Shown: positions 1 to 10,557, counted from the first letter of the stretch. The stretch is 57,748 nt of DNA from Atopobium sp. UBA1382 (GCA_002305805.1 DBQY01000015.1:152515-210262); one strand, 5' to 3'. Notes: generated from the sequence alone by a model not told the origin. Translations and numbers: made by a program.

Positions 1-1349
1 GTCTGGCCGGTCTCGTGGTCGGTGTGGACCTGGAAGGTCGGGTCCTCCTCGGCGAGCTTGGCCAGGCCGACGCTCATCTTCTCCTGCTCGGCCTTGGTCT
101 TGGGCTCGACGGCAACGTCGATGACCGGGTTGGCGAACTGGATGGACTCGAGGATGATCGGGTGCTTCTCGTCGCAGAGGGTCTCACCGGTGGTGGTGTT
201 CTTGAGGCCGACGCAGGCGACGATGTCGCCGGCGGAGCAGGCGTCACGGTCAACGCGCTCGTTGGCGTTCATCTCAAGGATGCGGCCGAGACGCTCGCGG
301 TTGTCCTTGACCGAGTTGTAGACGTAGGAGCCCGCCTCGGCCTGACCGGAGTAGACGCGGATGTAGGTGAGCTTGCCGACGTAGGGGTCGGTCATGATCT
401 TGAAGGCGAGGGCCGCGAAGGGCTCCTTCGGGTCGGCGTGACGCACGTCCTTCTCGCCCTTGAGCGTGGTGCCGTCGATCTCGGTGACGTCGAGCGGGCT
501 CGGGAGGTAGTCCACGACGGCGTCGAGGAGCTCCTGGATGCCCTTGTTCTTGTAGGCGGAGCCCACGAAGACGAGGTTGAGCTCGCCGTCGATGACGCCC
601 TTGCGCAGAGCCGCCTTGAGGGTGTCGACGTCGATCTCGGCCTCCTCGAGGACGGCCTCCATGATCTCGTCGGAGAAGTTGGAGGCAGCGTCGAGCAGCT
701 CCTCGCGCTTCTCCTGGGCGAGGTCCATGAACTCGTCGGGGATGGCGTCCATGGGCTCCGGGTAGATCATGCCCTTGGTGTCCTCCTTGAAGTCCCAGGC
801 GGTCATGGTGACCAGGTCCACGAGACCCCAGAAGTTGGACTCGGCGCCCATCGGAATCTGGGCCGCCACGGCGTTGGCGTGCAGGCGGTCCTTCATGGTC
901 TCGATGGCGTGGAAGAAGTCGGCGCCCACGCGGTCGTACTTGTTGATGAAGGCGATGCGGGGGACACCGTAGGTCGTGGCCTGACGCCAAACGGTCTCGG
1001 ACTGCGGCTGGACGCCGGCGACGGCGTCAAAGACCGCGACCGCACCGTCGAGGACGCGCAGGCAGCGCTCGACCTCGGACGTGAAGTCAACGTGGCCCGG
1101 GGTGTCGATGATCTGGATGACGTGGTCCTTCCAGAAGCACGTGGTGGCCGCGGAGGTGATGGTCACGCCGCGCTCCTGCTCCTGGACCATCCAGTCCATG
1201 GTGGCGGCGCCGTCGTGGACCTCGCCGATCTTGTGGGTCTTGCCGGTGTAGTAGAGGATGCGCTCCGTCGTGGTGGTCTTGCCGGCGTCGATGTGGGCCA
1301 TGATGCCGATGTTGCGGAGGTCCTCGAGCTTGTACTTAACCTTTGCCAT
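1..1349 (-). CDS. fusA: Elongation factor G (3' end outside window)
   Basis: Translational GTPase that drives ribosomal translocation and, with RRF, ribosome recycling. The minus-strand frame stays open from an ATG at 1349 to the window edge, giving about 449 N-terminal residues of a protein normally near 700. Visible GTPase motifs are AHIDAGKTT (residues 18-26), a DTPGH switch II motif, and NKYD in place of the commoner NKMD. It follows rpsG by 24 bases, with GAGGAG ahead of the ATG, so it is the third gene of the str operon after rpsL and rpsG. The C-terminal domains III to V are not in the window. Identity is certain; the end coordinate is only the window edge. Confidence 0.97.
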   Translation of the reverse strand, partial: MAKVKYKLEDLRNIGIMAHIDAGKTTTTERILYYTGKTHKIGEVHDGAATMDWMVQEQERGVTITSAATTCFWKDHVIQIIDTPGHVDFTSEVERCLRVLDGAVAVFDAVAGVQPQSETVWRQATTYGVPRIAFINKYDRVGADFFHAIETMKDRLHANAVAAQIPMGAESNFWGLVDLVTMTAWDFKEDTKGMIYPEPMDAIPDEFMDLAQEKREELLDAASNFSDEIMEAVLEEAEIDVDTLKAALRKGVIDGELNLVFVGSAYKNKGIQELLDAVVDYLPSPLDVTEIDGTTLKGEKDVRHADPKEPFAALAFKIMTDPYVGKLTYIRVYSGQAEAGSYVYNSVKDNRERLGRILEMNANERVDRDACSAGDIVACVGLKNTTTGETLCDEKHPIILESIQFANPVIDVAVEPKTKAEQEKMSVGLAKLAEEDPTFQVHTDHETGQ

Positions 1350-1373
1350 GTGGCTTCTCCTCGGTCTCGCGAA

Positions 1374-1850
1374 CTAGAAGCGGTAGTGAGAGAAGGCGCG
1401 GTTGGCCTCGGCCATCTTGAAGAGGTCCTCACGCTTCTTGATGGAGGCGCCGACGCCGTTGGAGGCGTCGAGGATCTCGTTGGCAAGACGCTCGGCCATC
1501 GTCTTCTCCTTGCGGGCACGGGAGAAGTTGACCATCCAGCGGATGGCGAGGGTGGTGGCGCGACGGGAGTTGACCTCCATCGGCACCTGATAGGTGGCGC
1601 CACCAACGCGCTTGGGCTTGACCTCGAGGGTCGGGCGCACGTTGTCCATGGCCTTCTTGAAGACGGTGAGGGCGTCCTCGCCGCTCTTCTCGGCGACGAT
1701 GTCGAAGGCACCGTAGACGATGCGCTCGGCGGTGGACTTCTTGCCGTCGAGGAGGACCTTGTTGATGAGCTGGGTCACGAGACGGTTGTTGTAGACGGCG
1801 TCAGGCTGGACCTCACGACGGTGGTTCTTAGCTGCTGCACGACGCGGCAT
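1374..1850 (-). CDS. rpsG: 30S ribosomal protein S7
   Basis: Primary 16S rRNA-binding protein that nucleates the head of the small subunit. The 158-residue product starts [14 protein letters not shown] and ends HYRF, typical of the family (about 156 residues). It lies between rpsL (43 bases upstream) and fusA (24 bases downstream) in the usual str operon order. S7 is the autoregulatory protein of this operon in enterobacteria; I do not see an obvious structure that proves this here. Confidence 0.97.
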   Translation of the reverse strand: MPRRAAAKNHRREVQPDAVYNNRLVTQLINKVLLDGKKSTAERIVYGAFDIVAEKSGEDALTVFKKAMDNVRPTLEVKPKRVGGATYQVPMEVNSRRATTLAIRWMVNFSRARKEKTMAERLANEILDASNGVGASIKKREDLFKMAEANRAFSHYRF

Positions 1851-1893
1851 GGTGTATCTCCTTCAGTGATTGCGATCAGTTACGCGGCGTTGA

Positions 1894-2265
1894 CTACTTG
1901 GGGCGCTTGGTGCCGTAGCGAGAACGGGCCTTCTGGCGGTTCTGGACGGCGGCGCAGTCGTAGGCGCCACGGATGATCTTGTAGCGGACACCAGGGAGGT
2001 CACGCACGCGGCCGCCGCGGATCAGGACGATGGAGTGCTCCTGGAGGTTGTGGCCCTCGCCGGGGATGTAGGCGGTGACCTCGATGCCGTTCACGAGGCG
2101 CACACGGGCGACCTTACGAAGAGCGGAGTTCGGCTTCTTGGGGGTGGTGGTGAAGACGCGGGTGCAGACGCCACGCTTCTGGGGGTTGTGCTGCAGGGCG
2201 GCGTTCTTGGACTTGGCCTTGACGCTCATGCGGCCCTTGCGGACCAGCTGGTTGATAGTAGGCAA
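1894..2265 (-). CDS. rpsL: 30S ribosomal protein S12, TTG start
   Basis: Decoding-centre protein of the small subunit. An in-frame ATG exists at 2301, but it would add 12 residues that the family lacks. The conserved S12 start (M/L)[11 protein letters not shown] falls on a TTG at 2265-2263, preceded by GAAGGAGAG at good spacing, so TTG is chosen as the start, giving 123 residues. The streptomycin-region motif [12 protein letters not shown] is intact and looks like the sensitive form. This is the first gene of the str operon, about 90 bases downstream of a strong promoter. Confidence 0.93.
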   Translation of the reverse strand: MPTINQLVRKGRMSVKAKSKNAALQHNPQKRGVCTRVFTTTPKKPNSALRKVARVRLVNGIEVTAYIPGEGHNLQEHSIVLIRGGRVRDLPGVRYKIIRGAYDCAAVQNRQKARSRYGTKRPK

Positions 2266-2356
2266 AGCTCTCTCCTTCTGTACTATCGACGACGTGCTCA
2301 TTTACTCGTATTCAAGGGCCGAGCAGCACCTCTGCCCCGGATTGACGCAACGGTGA

Positions 2357-2385
2357 AGATTACGCGCATGATTGGCAGTTGTCAA
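2357..2385 (-). promoter_or_regulatory. str operon promoter
   Basis: On the minus strand a consensus -35 TTGACA (2385-2380) is separated by exactly 17 bases from -10 TAATCT (2362-2357). It points at rpsL, leaving a leader of about 85 bases. The same TTGACA-N17-TAATCT layout appears ahead of the tRNA-Tyr/tuf unit. Confidence 0.85.
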
Positions 2386-2475
2386 AACGCCACGGTCCCG
2401 GGCGTATCCATTCTCCACGCGACGTTCATGCCCGGACGGCAGGTTCTTCTCGGCTGCGCTGGCGACGTGCCAGAC

Positions 2476-2543
2476 CAGACTGTCGGTTTCTGCGGCTTGC
2501 GGGATCGATATTTTGCCCGCGGCACGCAGAAACCGACAGTCTG
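2476..2543. repeat. AGACTGTCG-family hairpin, copy 1
   Basis: Two perfectly complementary 19-base arms (2476-2494 and 2525-2543, beginning CAGACTGTCGG and ending CCGACAGTCTG) enclose about 30 bases, with an inner GCGGG/CCCGC pair. Flanks carry TTCTTCTCGG on the left (near 2453) and GCGAGAGGAAC on the right (near 2580). It lies between the end of degV and the str promoter. Three related copies are at 22239, 28855 and 37546. Nothing else is seen in the 2302-2604 gap besides this and the promoter. Confidence 0.85.
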
Positions 2544-2604
2544 CGGAAGGTGAGTCCGGAATCTAGGGCGCGGACAGGGCGAGAGGAACGCCCGCTCGCG
2601 GCGG

Positions 2605-3423
2605 CTAGGCCCAGGAGAGGCCCACGGCGCCAACGCCGAGGTGCTTGGCGAGCACCGGGCCGCCGTCCTTGACGCGCAGGTGGGCCTCCGGGAAGCGCTC
2701 GCGCGCGGCGAGCAGGACCTCGCGGGCCTCGACGCCGCGTGGCCCGAAGTGCGAGACCAGAAGCTCGGTCGTGCCCGCCGGGACGCGCTCGGCCATCACG
2801 GCCGCCATGCCGCGGGCGCCGCGGCCGTCGGCGAGCTTGACGATGCCGCCCTCGTCGAGCGCCATCACCGGGTAGCGGTTGAGCTTGGTTGCCACCGCGC
2901 GACGGATCGCGCCGAGTCGGCCGCTGCGTGAGAGCGCCGCCATGTCGGGCACGGAGAAGACGATGCGCGTGGATTCGCGCAGCGTCGCGAGCTCCTCCAC
3001 AATCTGGGTGACGTCGCGCCCCGCGTTGGCGAGCGCACGCGAGCGACGGACGAGAAACTCGAGCGCACCGGCGGTCTCCCAGGAGTCAAAGACGGTCACG
3101 CGCGGGTCGGCGACGGCCTCCGCCGCCTGCTCGGCGCTGCGATACGTGCCGGAGAGGCGCGAGGAGATCGTGATGCAGAGCACGTCGTCGCCCGCGTCGA
3201 GGTGGCGGCGAAACGCGCGCTCGAAGGCGGACGGGCGCACGGCCTCGGTGGTCACCAGGCCAGGCCCGAAGAGCGCGGCGGCATAGTCCCCGTTCTCGCC
3301 GACAAACCCCTCCGCATGGCGCATGCCAGCGGCGGCGTAGCCCATCGGCAGCACGTCGACTCCCAGCTCGGCAGCCTCGTTGCGGGTGAGGCCACAGGTG
3401 GAGTCCGTGACTAGAGCGAGCAT
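2605..3423 (-). CDS. DegV family fatty-acid-binding protein
   Basis: 272-residue DegV-fold protein starting MLALVTDSTCGLTRNEAAELG, with the family's TDST opening and a conserved SGTY (ISSRLSGTYRSAEQ). DegV/FakB proteins bind a fatty acid and, with the kinase FakA, allow incorporation of exogenous fatty acids. It is the last gene of the fab/acc operon; its ATG overlaps the end of accDA by 13 bases, so translation is probably coupled. No FakA is present in the window. FakB-like function is inferred from family and position; the ligand cannot be read from sequence. Confidence 0.9.
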   Translation of the reverse strand: MLALVTDSTCGLTRNEAAELGVDVLPMGYAAAGMRHAEGFVGENGDYAAALFGPGLVTTEAVRPSAFERAFRRHLDAGDDVLCITISSRLSGTYRSAEQAAEAVADPRVTVFDSWETAGALEFLVRRSRALANAGRDVTQIVEELATLRESTRIVFSVPDMAALSRSGRLGAIRRAVATKLNRYPVMALDEGGIVKLADGRGARGMAAVMAERVPAGTTELLVSHFGPRGVEAREVLLAARERFPEAHLRVKDGGPVLAKHLGVGAVGLSWA

Positions 3424-5124
3424 GTGCGGTCGCCTCCCATCGCGCGGAACTTGTCGTAGCGGCGCGCCACGAGCTCGTCGGCGGGTAGCGGGGTCAGCTC
3501 GTCGAGCGCGAGCTCGACCTCGCGCACGAGGTCGTGGGCCAGCTCGGTGTGCGTGAGCCCGAGGTCCGCCACCACGCCGTCGACCAGACCCAGCTCGGAG
3601 AGGTCGCTCGCCGTGATGTGCAGCGCGGCGGCGGCCTCGTCGGCGCGCTTGGTGTCCTTCCAGAGGATCGAGGCACAGCCCTCGGGGCTGACCACGGAGT
3701 ACGCGGCGCTGCCGAGCATGTAGACGCGGTCGGCCACAGCGAGCGCCAGCGCGCCGCCGGACCCGCCCTCGCCCACCACGACGCTCACGATCGGCATCTT
3801 GAGGCCGCTCATGGCCACGAGGTTGGTCGCGATGGCCTCGCCCTGGCCGCGCTCCTCCGCCCCGATGCCGCAGTAGGCGCCGGAGGTGTCCACGAAGCAG
3901 ACCACGGGACGCCCGAACTTCTCGGCCTGGCGCATGAGGCGCAGCGCCTTGCGGTAGCCCTCGGGGTGTGCCATGCCAAAGTTGCGGCGCACGCGCTCCT
4001 TGGTGGTGTTGCCGCGCTCGATGGCGATCACGGTCATCACGCGCTCGCCCTTCCAGGCGATGCCGGCCACGATCGCGGCGTCGTCGGCGTAGAGACGGTC
4101 GCCATGCAGCTCCACGAAGCCGTCCCACCCGCGCTCGATCAGCTCGAGGGCGGTGGCGCGCTCCGTGGAGCGCGTGAGCTTGACGATGTCGTAGGCGCTC
4201 TCGGGCTCGGGGGTGCGCTTGGGGCGCACGCCGCGGCCGCGGCGGGGCTCCTCGTGCGTCAGCGCGTGGGGCGCGCCCGCTCCCGGTACCACGCCCTGGT
4301 GCAGGGCGAGAAGCTCGGCGATGGTGGCAGCCATGTCCTTGCGCTCCACGATGAGGTCGCAGAATCCGTGCTCGAGCAGGAACTCGGCGCGCTGGAAGCC
4401 GGCGGGGAGCTTCTTGTGCGTGGTCTGCTCAACCACGCGCGGTCCGGCAAAGCCGACGAGCGCTCCCGGCTCGGCGAGGATGACGTCACCCTCCATCGCA
4501 AAGCTCGCCGTGACGCCGCCGGTAGTGGGGTCGGTGAGCACGGTCAGGTAGAACAGCCCGGCCTCGGAGTGTCGGCGCACCGCCGCGGAGACCTTGGCCA
4601 TCTGCATGAGCGAGGTGGTGCCCTCCTGCATGCGGGCACCGCCGGAGACGGTGAAGCCCACGACCGGGAGGCCGAGCTCCGTGGCGCGCTCGAAGACACG
4701 CGTGATCTTCTCGCCCACGACCGAACCCATCGAGCCCATCATGAACTCCGCGTTCATGAAGAACAGCGCGACATCATGGCCGCCGACCCTTCCGCGACCG
4801 CAGACCACGGCATCGTTCTCGTGGCTCTTCTCGCGGGCGTCCGCGAGCTTCTCCGCGTAGCCGGGGAACTCCAGGAAGTCCGTGGCGGCGAGCTCGCGGT
4901 CCCATTCCTCGAAGGTGCCAGGGTCAACGGTGATGCGCATGCGCTTGCGCCCGGAGACGCGCAGGTGACGCCCGCAGCGCGGGCACACGTCGAGGTTCTC
5001 GGCAAACTTGGACTGGTCGATCACCCTGCGACATCCGGGGCACTTGACCAGGATATGGCGCTCGGGGAGTTCGGCGGCGACCTCGGTTACCGGACTCTCC
5101 AGCGCGTTGACGCTCTTCTCCCGC

Positions 5125-5132
<8 letters not shown>
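3411..5132 (-). CDS. accDA: Fused acetyl-CoA carboxylase carboxyltransferase beta-alpha
   Basis: 573-residue fusion of the two carboxyltransferase subunits, which transfer CO2 from carboxybiotin on AccB to acetyl-CoA. Residues 1 to about 285 are AccD: a zinc ribbon (C31, C34, C50, C53) followed by the crotonase-like fold (FTVSGGARMQEG). Residues from about 300 are AccA (FVELHGDRLYADD, VVGEGGSGGALA). The joint is a short basic stretch near residue 300. Most bacteria use two genes. The start overlaps the accC stop by 8 bases (TATGAGTAA), suggesting coupled translation. The frame is continuous, with no sign of a sequencing join. Confidence 0.95.
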
Positions 5133-6462
<1,330 letters not shown>

Positions 6463-6477
6463 CGTCGCCTCCTGGGC

Positions 6478-6551
6478 GATTCAAAAGGGGTCGGCTCCCT
6501 CTTGAATCCTGGGGTTCAACGATTCAAAAGGGGTCTGTCCCCTTTTGAATC
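6478..6551. repeat. Two 31-bp GATTCAAAAGGGG palindromes (copies 1 and 2)
   Basis: 6478-6508 is an imperfect and 6521-6551 a perfect copy of a 31-bp palindrome with arms GATTCAAAAGGGG and CCCCTTTTGAATC around a 5-base centre. Twelve bases separate them. They fill the fabZ-accC intergenic space inside the operon, and the second ends 1 base before the fabZ stop codon. Further copies are at 6998, 8777 and 8817. Confidence 0.9.
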
Positions 6552-6552
6552 A

Positions 6553-6981
6553 CTAGGCCTTGTCGGCGGGCATGAGCGCGAAGGACATCTCCGCCTGGCA
6601 GCAGAGCTCGCCGTTCACGCGAGCCTCGCCCGTGGCAAAGCGGAAGGGCCCGCGGCTCTTGGTGATGCGGCAGGTGAGCTCGACGGTGTCGCCGGGGCGC
6701 ACGGGGTGCTTGAAGCGCACCTTGTCGAGGCTCGTGTACATGGGGGTGGCGCCCTTGGCCGCCAGGTCGTCGGCGAGCAGGACGCAGCAGTTCTGGGCGA
6801 GCATCTCGCACTGGATCACGCCGGGCACGATGGGGTTGCCCGGGAAGTGACCCTGGACGAAGAACTCGTCCCCGGTAATCGTGATCTTGCCGTGGGCCTC
6901 GCCGTCTACGACCTCGGCCTCGTCGAGCAGCAGCATCGGCTCACGGTGCGGCAGGAGGCCCTTGAGCTCTTCCTTGTTCAT
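6553..6981 (-). CDS. fabZ: 3-hydroxyacyl-ACP dehydratase FabZ
   Basis: 142-residue hot-dog fold dehydratase that removes water from 3-hydroxyacyl-ACP in each elongation cycle. It starts MNKEELKGLLPHREPMLLLDE and has the catalytic segment QGHFPGNPIVPGVIQCEMLAQ, with the active His in GHFPG and the Glu in CEML. It lies between accB and accC, the same placement as in streptococcal and lactobacillal fab clusters. Intergenic palindromes flank it on both sides. Confidence 0.96.
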   Translation of the reverse strand: MNKEELKGLLPHREPMLLLDEAEVVDGEAHGKITITGDEFFVQGHFPGNPIVPGVIQCEMLAQNCCVLLADDLAAKGATPMYTSLDKVRFKHPVRPGDTVELTCRITKSRGPFRFATGEARVNGELCCQAEMSFALMPADKA

Positions 6982-6997
6982 GCGCGTTCCTCTCCCG

Positions 6998-7028
6998 ATG
7001 ATACGAGGGGACAGCCCCTTCGTATCAT
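6998..7028. repeat. 31-bp palindrome, divergent copy 3
   Basis: Same length and GGGGACAGCCCC-type centre as the GATTCAAAAGGGG family, but the outer arms read ATGATACGA/TTCGTATCAT. Changes in one arm are matched in the other, so the hairpin is preserved. It fills the accB-fabZ gap and touches the accB stop codon. Confidence 0.8.
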
Positions 7029-7511
7029 CTAGTAGATCTTCATGAGGCAGCAGCCGTACTCGACGAGGTCGCCGTCGTGCACGCAGATGTCCACGATCTC
7101 GCCGTCGGCCTCGGCGGTGACCTCGTTCATGACCTTCATGGCCTCGATCACGCAGAGGGTCTCGCCCTTCTTGACCTTGGAGCCCACGTGCACGAAGGGC
7201 TCCGCGCCGGGCGCGGGGGCGGCGTAGAAGACGCCGACCATCGGGGCGCGCACGGCGGTGGTGTGCGCCATGTCGAGGGTCTCGTCGGCCGGCGCGTCAG
7301 TGGGCTCGACGGGGGCGGGAGCCGGCGCGGGAGCGGGAGCAGCCGGGGCGGGCGAGAGGGACGGCGCGGCCGCGGCGGGAACCGGAGCTGCCGGAGCGGC
7401 GACGGCGTACTCGAGCTCGACGGCCGAGCCGTCGCTCTCCTCCACGCGCACGCGCGCGAGGCCGTGCGCCGCCATGATGTCAGCGATCTGGGAGATCTTC
7501 TCGGAGTCCAT
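7029..7511 (-). CDS. accB: Biotin carboxyl carrier protein of acetyl-CoA carboxylase
   Basis: 160-residue carrier. An N-terminal domain (residues 1 to about 40) is followed by an Ala/Pro-rich flexible linker (about 41-75) and a biotinyl domain with the motif EAMKVMNE; K126 is the predicted biotinylated lysine. The BirA encoded at 12947 is the likely modifying enzyme. Start ATG at 7511 lies 2 bases after the fabF stop, giving tight coupling in the operon. Confidence 0.96.
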   Translation of the reverse strand: MDSEKISQIADIMAAHGLARVRVEESDGSAVELEYAVAAPAAPVPAAAAPSLSPAPAAPAPAPAPAPVEPTDAPADETLDMAHTTAVRAPMVGVFYAAPAPGAEPFVHVGSKVKKGETLCVIEAMKVMNEVTAEADGEIVDICVHDGDLVEYGCCLMKIY

Positions 7512-7513
7512 GC

Positions 7514-8761
7514 TTACTCCCTTCCCGCGGCGCGCAGCGCCAGAGCGGCGTTGTGCCCGCCAAAACCGAGGTTGGTGGAGAGGGCCCAGGTGAGCTCGCA
7601 CTCCACGGCCTCGTTGGGCGTGTAGTCGAGGTCGCACTCCGGATCGGGCGTGCGGTAGTTGATCGTGGGCGGCACGACGCCGTTCTCGAGCGCGAGTGCG
7701 CAAGCCATGGCCTCCACCGCGCCAGTCGCACCGATCATGTGGCCGGTCATCGACTTGGTCGAGGAGATGTGCGCCGCGCGGGCGGCCTCCTCGCCGAGGG
7801 CGCGCTTGAAGCCGAGCGTCTCGGAGGCGTCGTTGAGCTTGGTCGAGGTGCCGTGGGCGTTGATGTAGAGGCCCTCCTCGGGCTTCACGCCACCCTCCTC
7901 GACGGCCAGGCGGATGGCGCGGGTGATGCCGGCGGCCTCCGGGTCGGGCGAGGTGATGTGATGGGCGTCGTCGGTGTTGCCGTAGCCCACGACCTCGGCG
8001 TAGATGTGAGCACCACGCGCGACGGCGTGCTCCCACTCCTCGAGGACGAGCACGCAGGCGCCCTCGCCCATGATGAAGCCGTCGCGGTCGGCGTCAAACG
8101 GGCGGCACGCGGTGGCCGGGTCGGGGTTGGTGGTGAGGGCGCGGCAGCTCGTGAAGCCGGCGATGGACTCGGGCATGATGGCCGCCTCGGCGCCGCCGGC
8201 GAGAATCGCGTCGGCGTAGCCGTGCTTGATCGCACGGAACGCCTCACCGATTGCGTGGGCAGAGGTGGCGCACGCGGTCACGACGGGCAGGGTGGGACCA
8301 AGGGCCTTGTGACGGATGGCAATGTTTCCCGCCGCCATGTTGGCGATCATCATCGTGATCATGAAGGGGGAGGCGCGACGAGGGCCACGGGCGGCGATGG
8401 TGTGGACGTTGTCGGCGAAGGCGTTGATGCCGCCCGTGCCGGAGCCCACGTAGACGCCCAGGCGCTCGTGGTCGATCGCACCCTCCTCGGAGAGGCCGGA
8501 GTCCGCCATGGCCTCGTCGGATGCGACGAGCGCGTACTGCGAGTAGAGGTCCAGGTGGGAAGCCTCCTGCTTGCCCAGGAGCTCGACCCCGTCGAAGTCC
8601 TTGACCTCGGCGGCGACCTTGACCTTGAAGGCCTCGGTGTCAAAGTGGGTGATGGGGCCGATACCGCAGCGGCCGGCGACCATGCCCTCCCAGGTCTCCT
8701 TGGCGGTGTTTCCGAGCGGCGTCACGGCGCCGATGCCGGTGATTGCTACCCTGTGCTCCAT
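7514..8761 (-). CDS. fabF: 3-oxoacyl-ACP synthase II FabF
   Basis: 415-residue condensing enzyme that elongates acyl-ACP with malonyl-ACP. The catalytic triad is visible: Cys in VVTACATSAHAIGEA, His in NAHGTSTKLND, and His in STKSMTGHMIGATG. The start is the ATG at 8761 (MEHRVAITGIGAVTPLG), which has GGGAGAAGAG directly upstream; a TTG four codons earlier would have no ribosome-binding site. Two 31-bp palindromes lie between it and fabG. Confidence 0.96.
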   Translation of the reverse strand: MEHRVAITGIGAVTPLGNTAKETWEGMVAGRCGIGPITHFDTEAFKVKVAAEVKDFDGVELLGKQEASHLDLYSQYALVASDEAMADSGLSEEGAIDHERLGVYVGSGTGGINAFADNVHTIAARGPRRASPFMITMMIANMAAGNIAIRHKALGPTLPVVTACATSAHAIGEAFRAIKHGYADAILAGGAEAAIMPESIAGFTSCRALTTNPDPATACRPFDADRDGFIMGEGACVLVLEEWEHAVARGAHIYAEVVGYGNTDDAHHITSPDPEAAGITRAIRLAVEEGGVKPEEGLYINAHGTSTKLNDASETLGFKRALGEEAARAAHISSTKSMTGHMIGATGAVEAMACALALENGVVPPTINYRTPDPECDLDYTPNEAVECELTWALSTNLGFGGHNAALALRAAGRE

Positions 8762-8776
8762 CTCTTCTCCCAACGT

Positions 8777-8847
8777 GATTCAAAAGGGGACAGACCCCTT
8801 TTGGATCATTCCATATGATTCAAAAGGGGTCTGTCCCCTTTTGAATC
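8777..8847. repeat. Two 31-bp GATTCAAAAGGGG palindromes (copies 4 and 5)
   Basis: 8777-8807 and 8817-8847 are two copies of the same 31-bp palindrome, nine bases apart. The central pentamer is ACAGA in one and TCTGT in the other, so they lie in opposite orientation as a head-to-head pair. They fill the fabG-fabF gap and end 1 base before the fabG stop codon, mirroring the pair at 6478-6551. Confidence 0.9.
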
Positions 8848-8848
8848 A

Positions 8849-9619
8849 CTACATCGCCATGCCGCCATCGACGCGGATGACCTCGCCGGTGACATAGGAC
8901 GCCGCGTCGCTCACGAGGAAGCGGGTCACGGCGGCGATCTCCTCCGCGCTCGCCAGGCGGCCGAGCGGAATCTGCTTCTCGTAGCTCTCGACCACGCTCT
9001 CGGAGAGCACGGCCGTCATGTCGGTCTCCACGAAGCCGGGCGCAATCGCGTTCACCGTGACGCCACGCGGCGCGAGCTCGCGCGCCAGCGACTTGGTGAG
9101 GCCGATCAGTCCGGCCTTGGAGGCCGCGTAGTTGGCCTGGCCGGCGTTGCCCATGAGGCCCACGACGGAGGCCATGTTCACGATGCGACCGCCGCGCTGG
9201 CGCATGAAGGCGCGCGTGAGGGCGCGAGCGGTATGGAAGGCACCCTTGAGGTTCACGTCGATCACGCGGGAGAAGTCCTCGTCGCTCATGCGCACGAGCA
9301 GGCCGTCACGAGTGACGCCCGCGTTGTTGACGAGGGCCCAGACGCTCCCAAAGTCCGCAAGGACTGCGTCGACGGTGGCCTTGACGGCCTCGGGGTCGGA
9401 GACGTCGCAGCGGTAGGCGCGCGCGGTGGCGCCGGCCTCCTCGCAGACGGCGACGGCCTCGGTGGCCGCAGCCTCGTTGCCCGCGTAGACGAGCGCGAGG
9501 TCAAAGCCGTCGGCGGCGAGCCCCTCGGCGATGGCGCGGCCGATGCCGCGGGAGGCGCCGGTCACGAGGGCAACGCGACGCTCGAAGTCGCGCTCGAGCG
9601 TGCCGTTCTTCTCGGCCAT
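8849..9619 (-). CDS. fabG: 3-oxoacyl-ACP reductase FabG
   Basis: 256-residue short-chain dehydrogenase that reduces 3-oxoacyl-ACP with NADPH. The Rossmann motif TGASRGIG is at residues 20-27, NNAG follows, and the catalytic Tyr/Lys are in NYAASKAG. The C-terminus ends VIRVDGGMAM. The start ATG at 9619 has AAGGAGGAG upstream and lies 2 bases from the fabD stop; about 13 residues precede the usual FabG N-terminus. Confidence 0.96.
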   Translation of the reverse strand: MAEKNGTLERDFERRVALVTGASRGIGRAIAEGLAADGFDLALVYAGNEAAATEAVAVCEEAGATARAYRCDVSDPEAVKATVDAVLADFGSVWALVNNAGVTRDGLLVRMSDEDFSRVIDVNLKGAFHTARALTRAFMRQRGGRIVNMASVVGLMGNAGQANYAASKAGLIGLTKSLARELAPRGVTVNAIAPGFVETDMTAVLSESVVESYEKQIPLGRLASAEEIAAVTRFLVSDAASYVTGEVIRVDGGMAM

Positions 9620-9621
9620 GG

Positions 9622-10557
9622 CTACTCCTCCTTCTCCGCAAGCTCGGCGAGAACTGCCTCGAGCTGACCCACGGTCTCGCACGGCAGCGCCGTGACGCCC
9701 TCGAGCGTGCGGGAGACGAGACCCGTCAGGGTCTTGCCGGGGCCGACCTCAATGAAGGTGTCGACGCCGTCGGCGGCCATGTTCTGCAGGGTGCGGACCC
9801 ACTGGACGGGGTTGGCCACCTGGCTGGAGAGCAGCGCCACGCGCTCGGCCTCGTCGGCCGGGTAGGCCTCTCCCGTGCGGTTGGCCAGCACGGGCACGGA
9901 CGGCTGGGCGGGAGCGTGACCATCCGCGAGGTACGCGGCGAGGCCCTTCTCGGCGTCCGCCATGAACGGGCTGTGGAAGGCGCCCGAGACGGCGACCTTC
10001 ATGGCGCGCCCCTTTGCCTCCTTGACGAGAAGATCAAGCTTCTCACAGGCCTCGGGCGTGCCCGCAACGACGGTCTGGAGCGGGCTGTTGTAGTTCACGG
10101 GCCACGCATCGCCCGCCTCGGCGGCAAGGCGCTCGACCGTGGGGGCGTCGAGCTTCACGACGGCGCGCATGGCGCCGGGGTTCTTCTCGGCGGCGTCGGC
10201 CATGAGCTCGGCGCGATGGCACACGAGCTCGAAGCCCTTCTCGTCGGAGTAGGCGCCGGCAAAGGTGAGCGCGGCGACCTCGCCGAGCGAGAAGCCCGCC
10301 ACCACGTCCGGGGTCACACCGCGAGCGGCGAGCGCGCGGGCGCACGCGAGGTCTGCGGCGAAGACGCAGGGCTGCGTGTTGATGGTCTGCGCCAGCTCCT
10401 CCTTAGTGCCGGAGAGGCACTGCTCGGTGGTGCCGGGGCGCACGGCGTCGGCCGCGTCGAAGACGGCCTTGGCCGCGGGCTCGGACTCGATGAGGTCCGC
10501 GCACATGCCGGGGTGCTGCGCGCCCTGGCCGGCGAAAAGGAAGGCTACTTTACCCAT
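9622..10557 (-). CDS. fabD: Malonyl-CoA:ACP transacylase FabD
   Basis: 311-residue acyltransferase that loads malonate from malonyl-CoA onto AcpP. It begins MGKVAFLFAGQGAQHPGM, and the nucleophile is S90 in the GFSLGE elbow; the conserved GAFHSPFM region carries the catalytic His. The start overlaps the fabK stop by 13 bases, and fabG follows after 2 bases, so the three genes are probably translated together. Confidence 0.96.
   Translation of the reverse strand: MGKVAFLFAGQGAQHPGMCADLIESEPAAKAVFDAADAVRPGTTEQCLSGTKEELAQTINTQPCVFAADLACARALAARGVTPDVVAGFSLGEVAALTFAGAYSDEKGFELVCHRAELMADAAEKNPGAMRAVVKLDAPTVERLAAEAGDAWPVNYNSPLQTVVAGTPEACEKLDLLVKEAKGRAMKVAVSGAFHSPFMADAEKGLAAYLADGHAPAQPSVPVLANRTGEAYPADEAERVALLSSQVANPVQWVRTLQNMAADGVDTFIEVGPGKTLTGLVSRTLEGVTALPCETVGQLEAVLAELAEKEE

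Noticed and set aside
15..1976. Long plus-strand open frame of 653 codons across fusA and rpsG
   Set aside because: It is the antisense shadow of fusA, rpsG and rpsL. The GC-rich third positions remove stop codons on the other strand; the product has no recognisable domain. The same holds for the 1488-codon plus-strand frame opposite rpoC.
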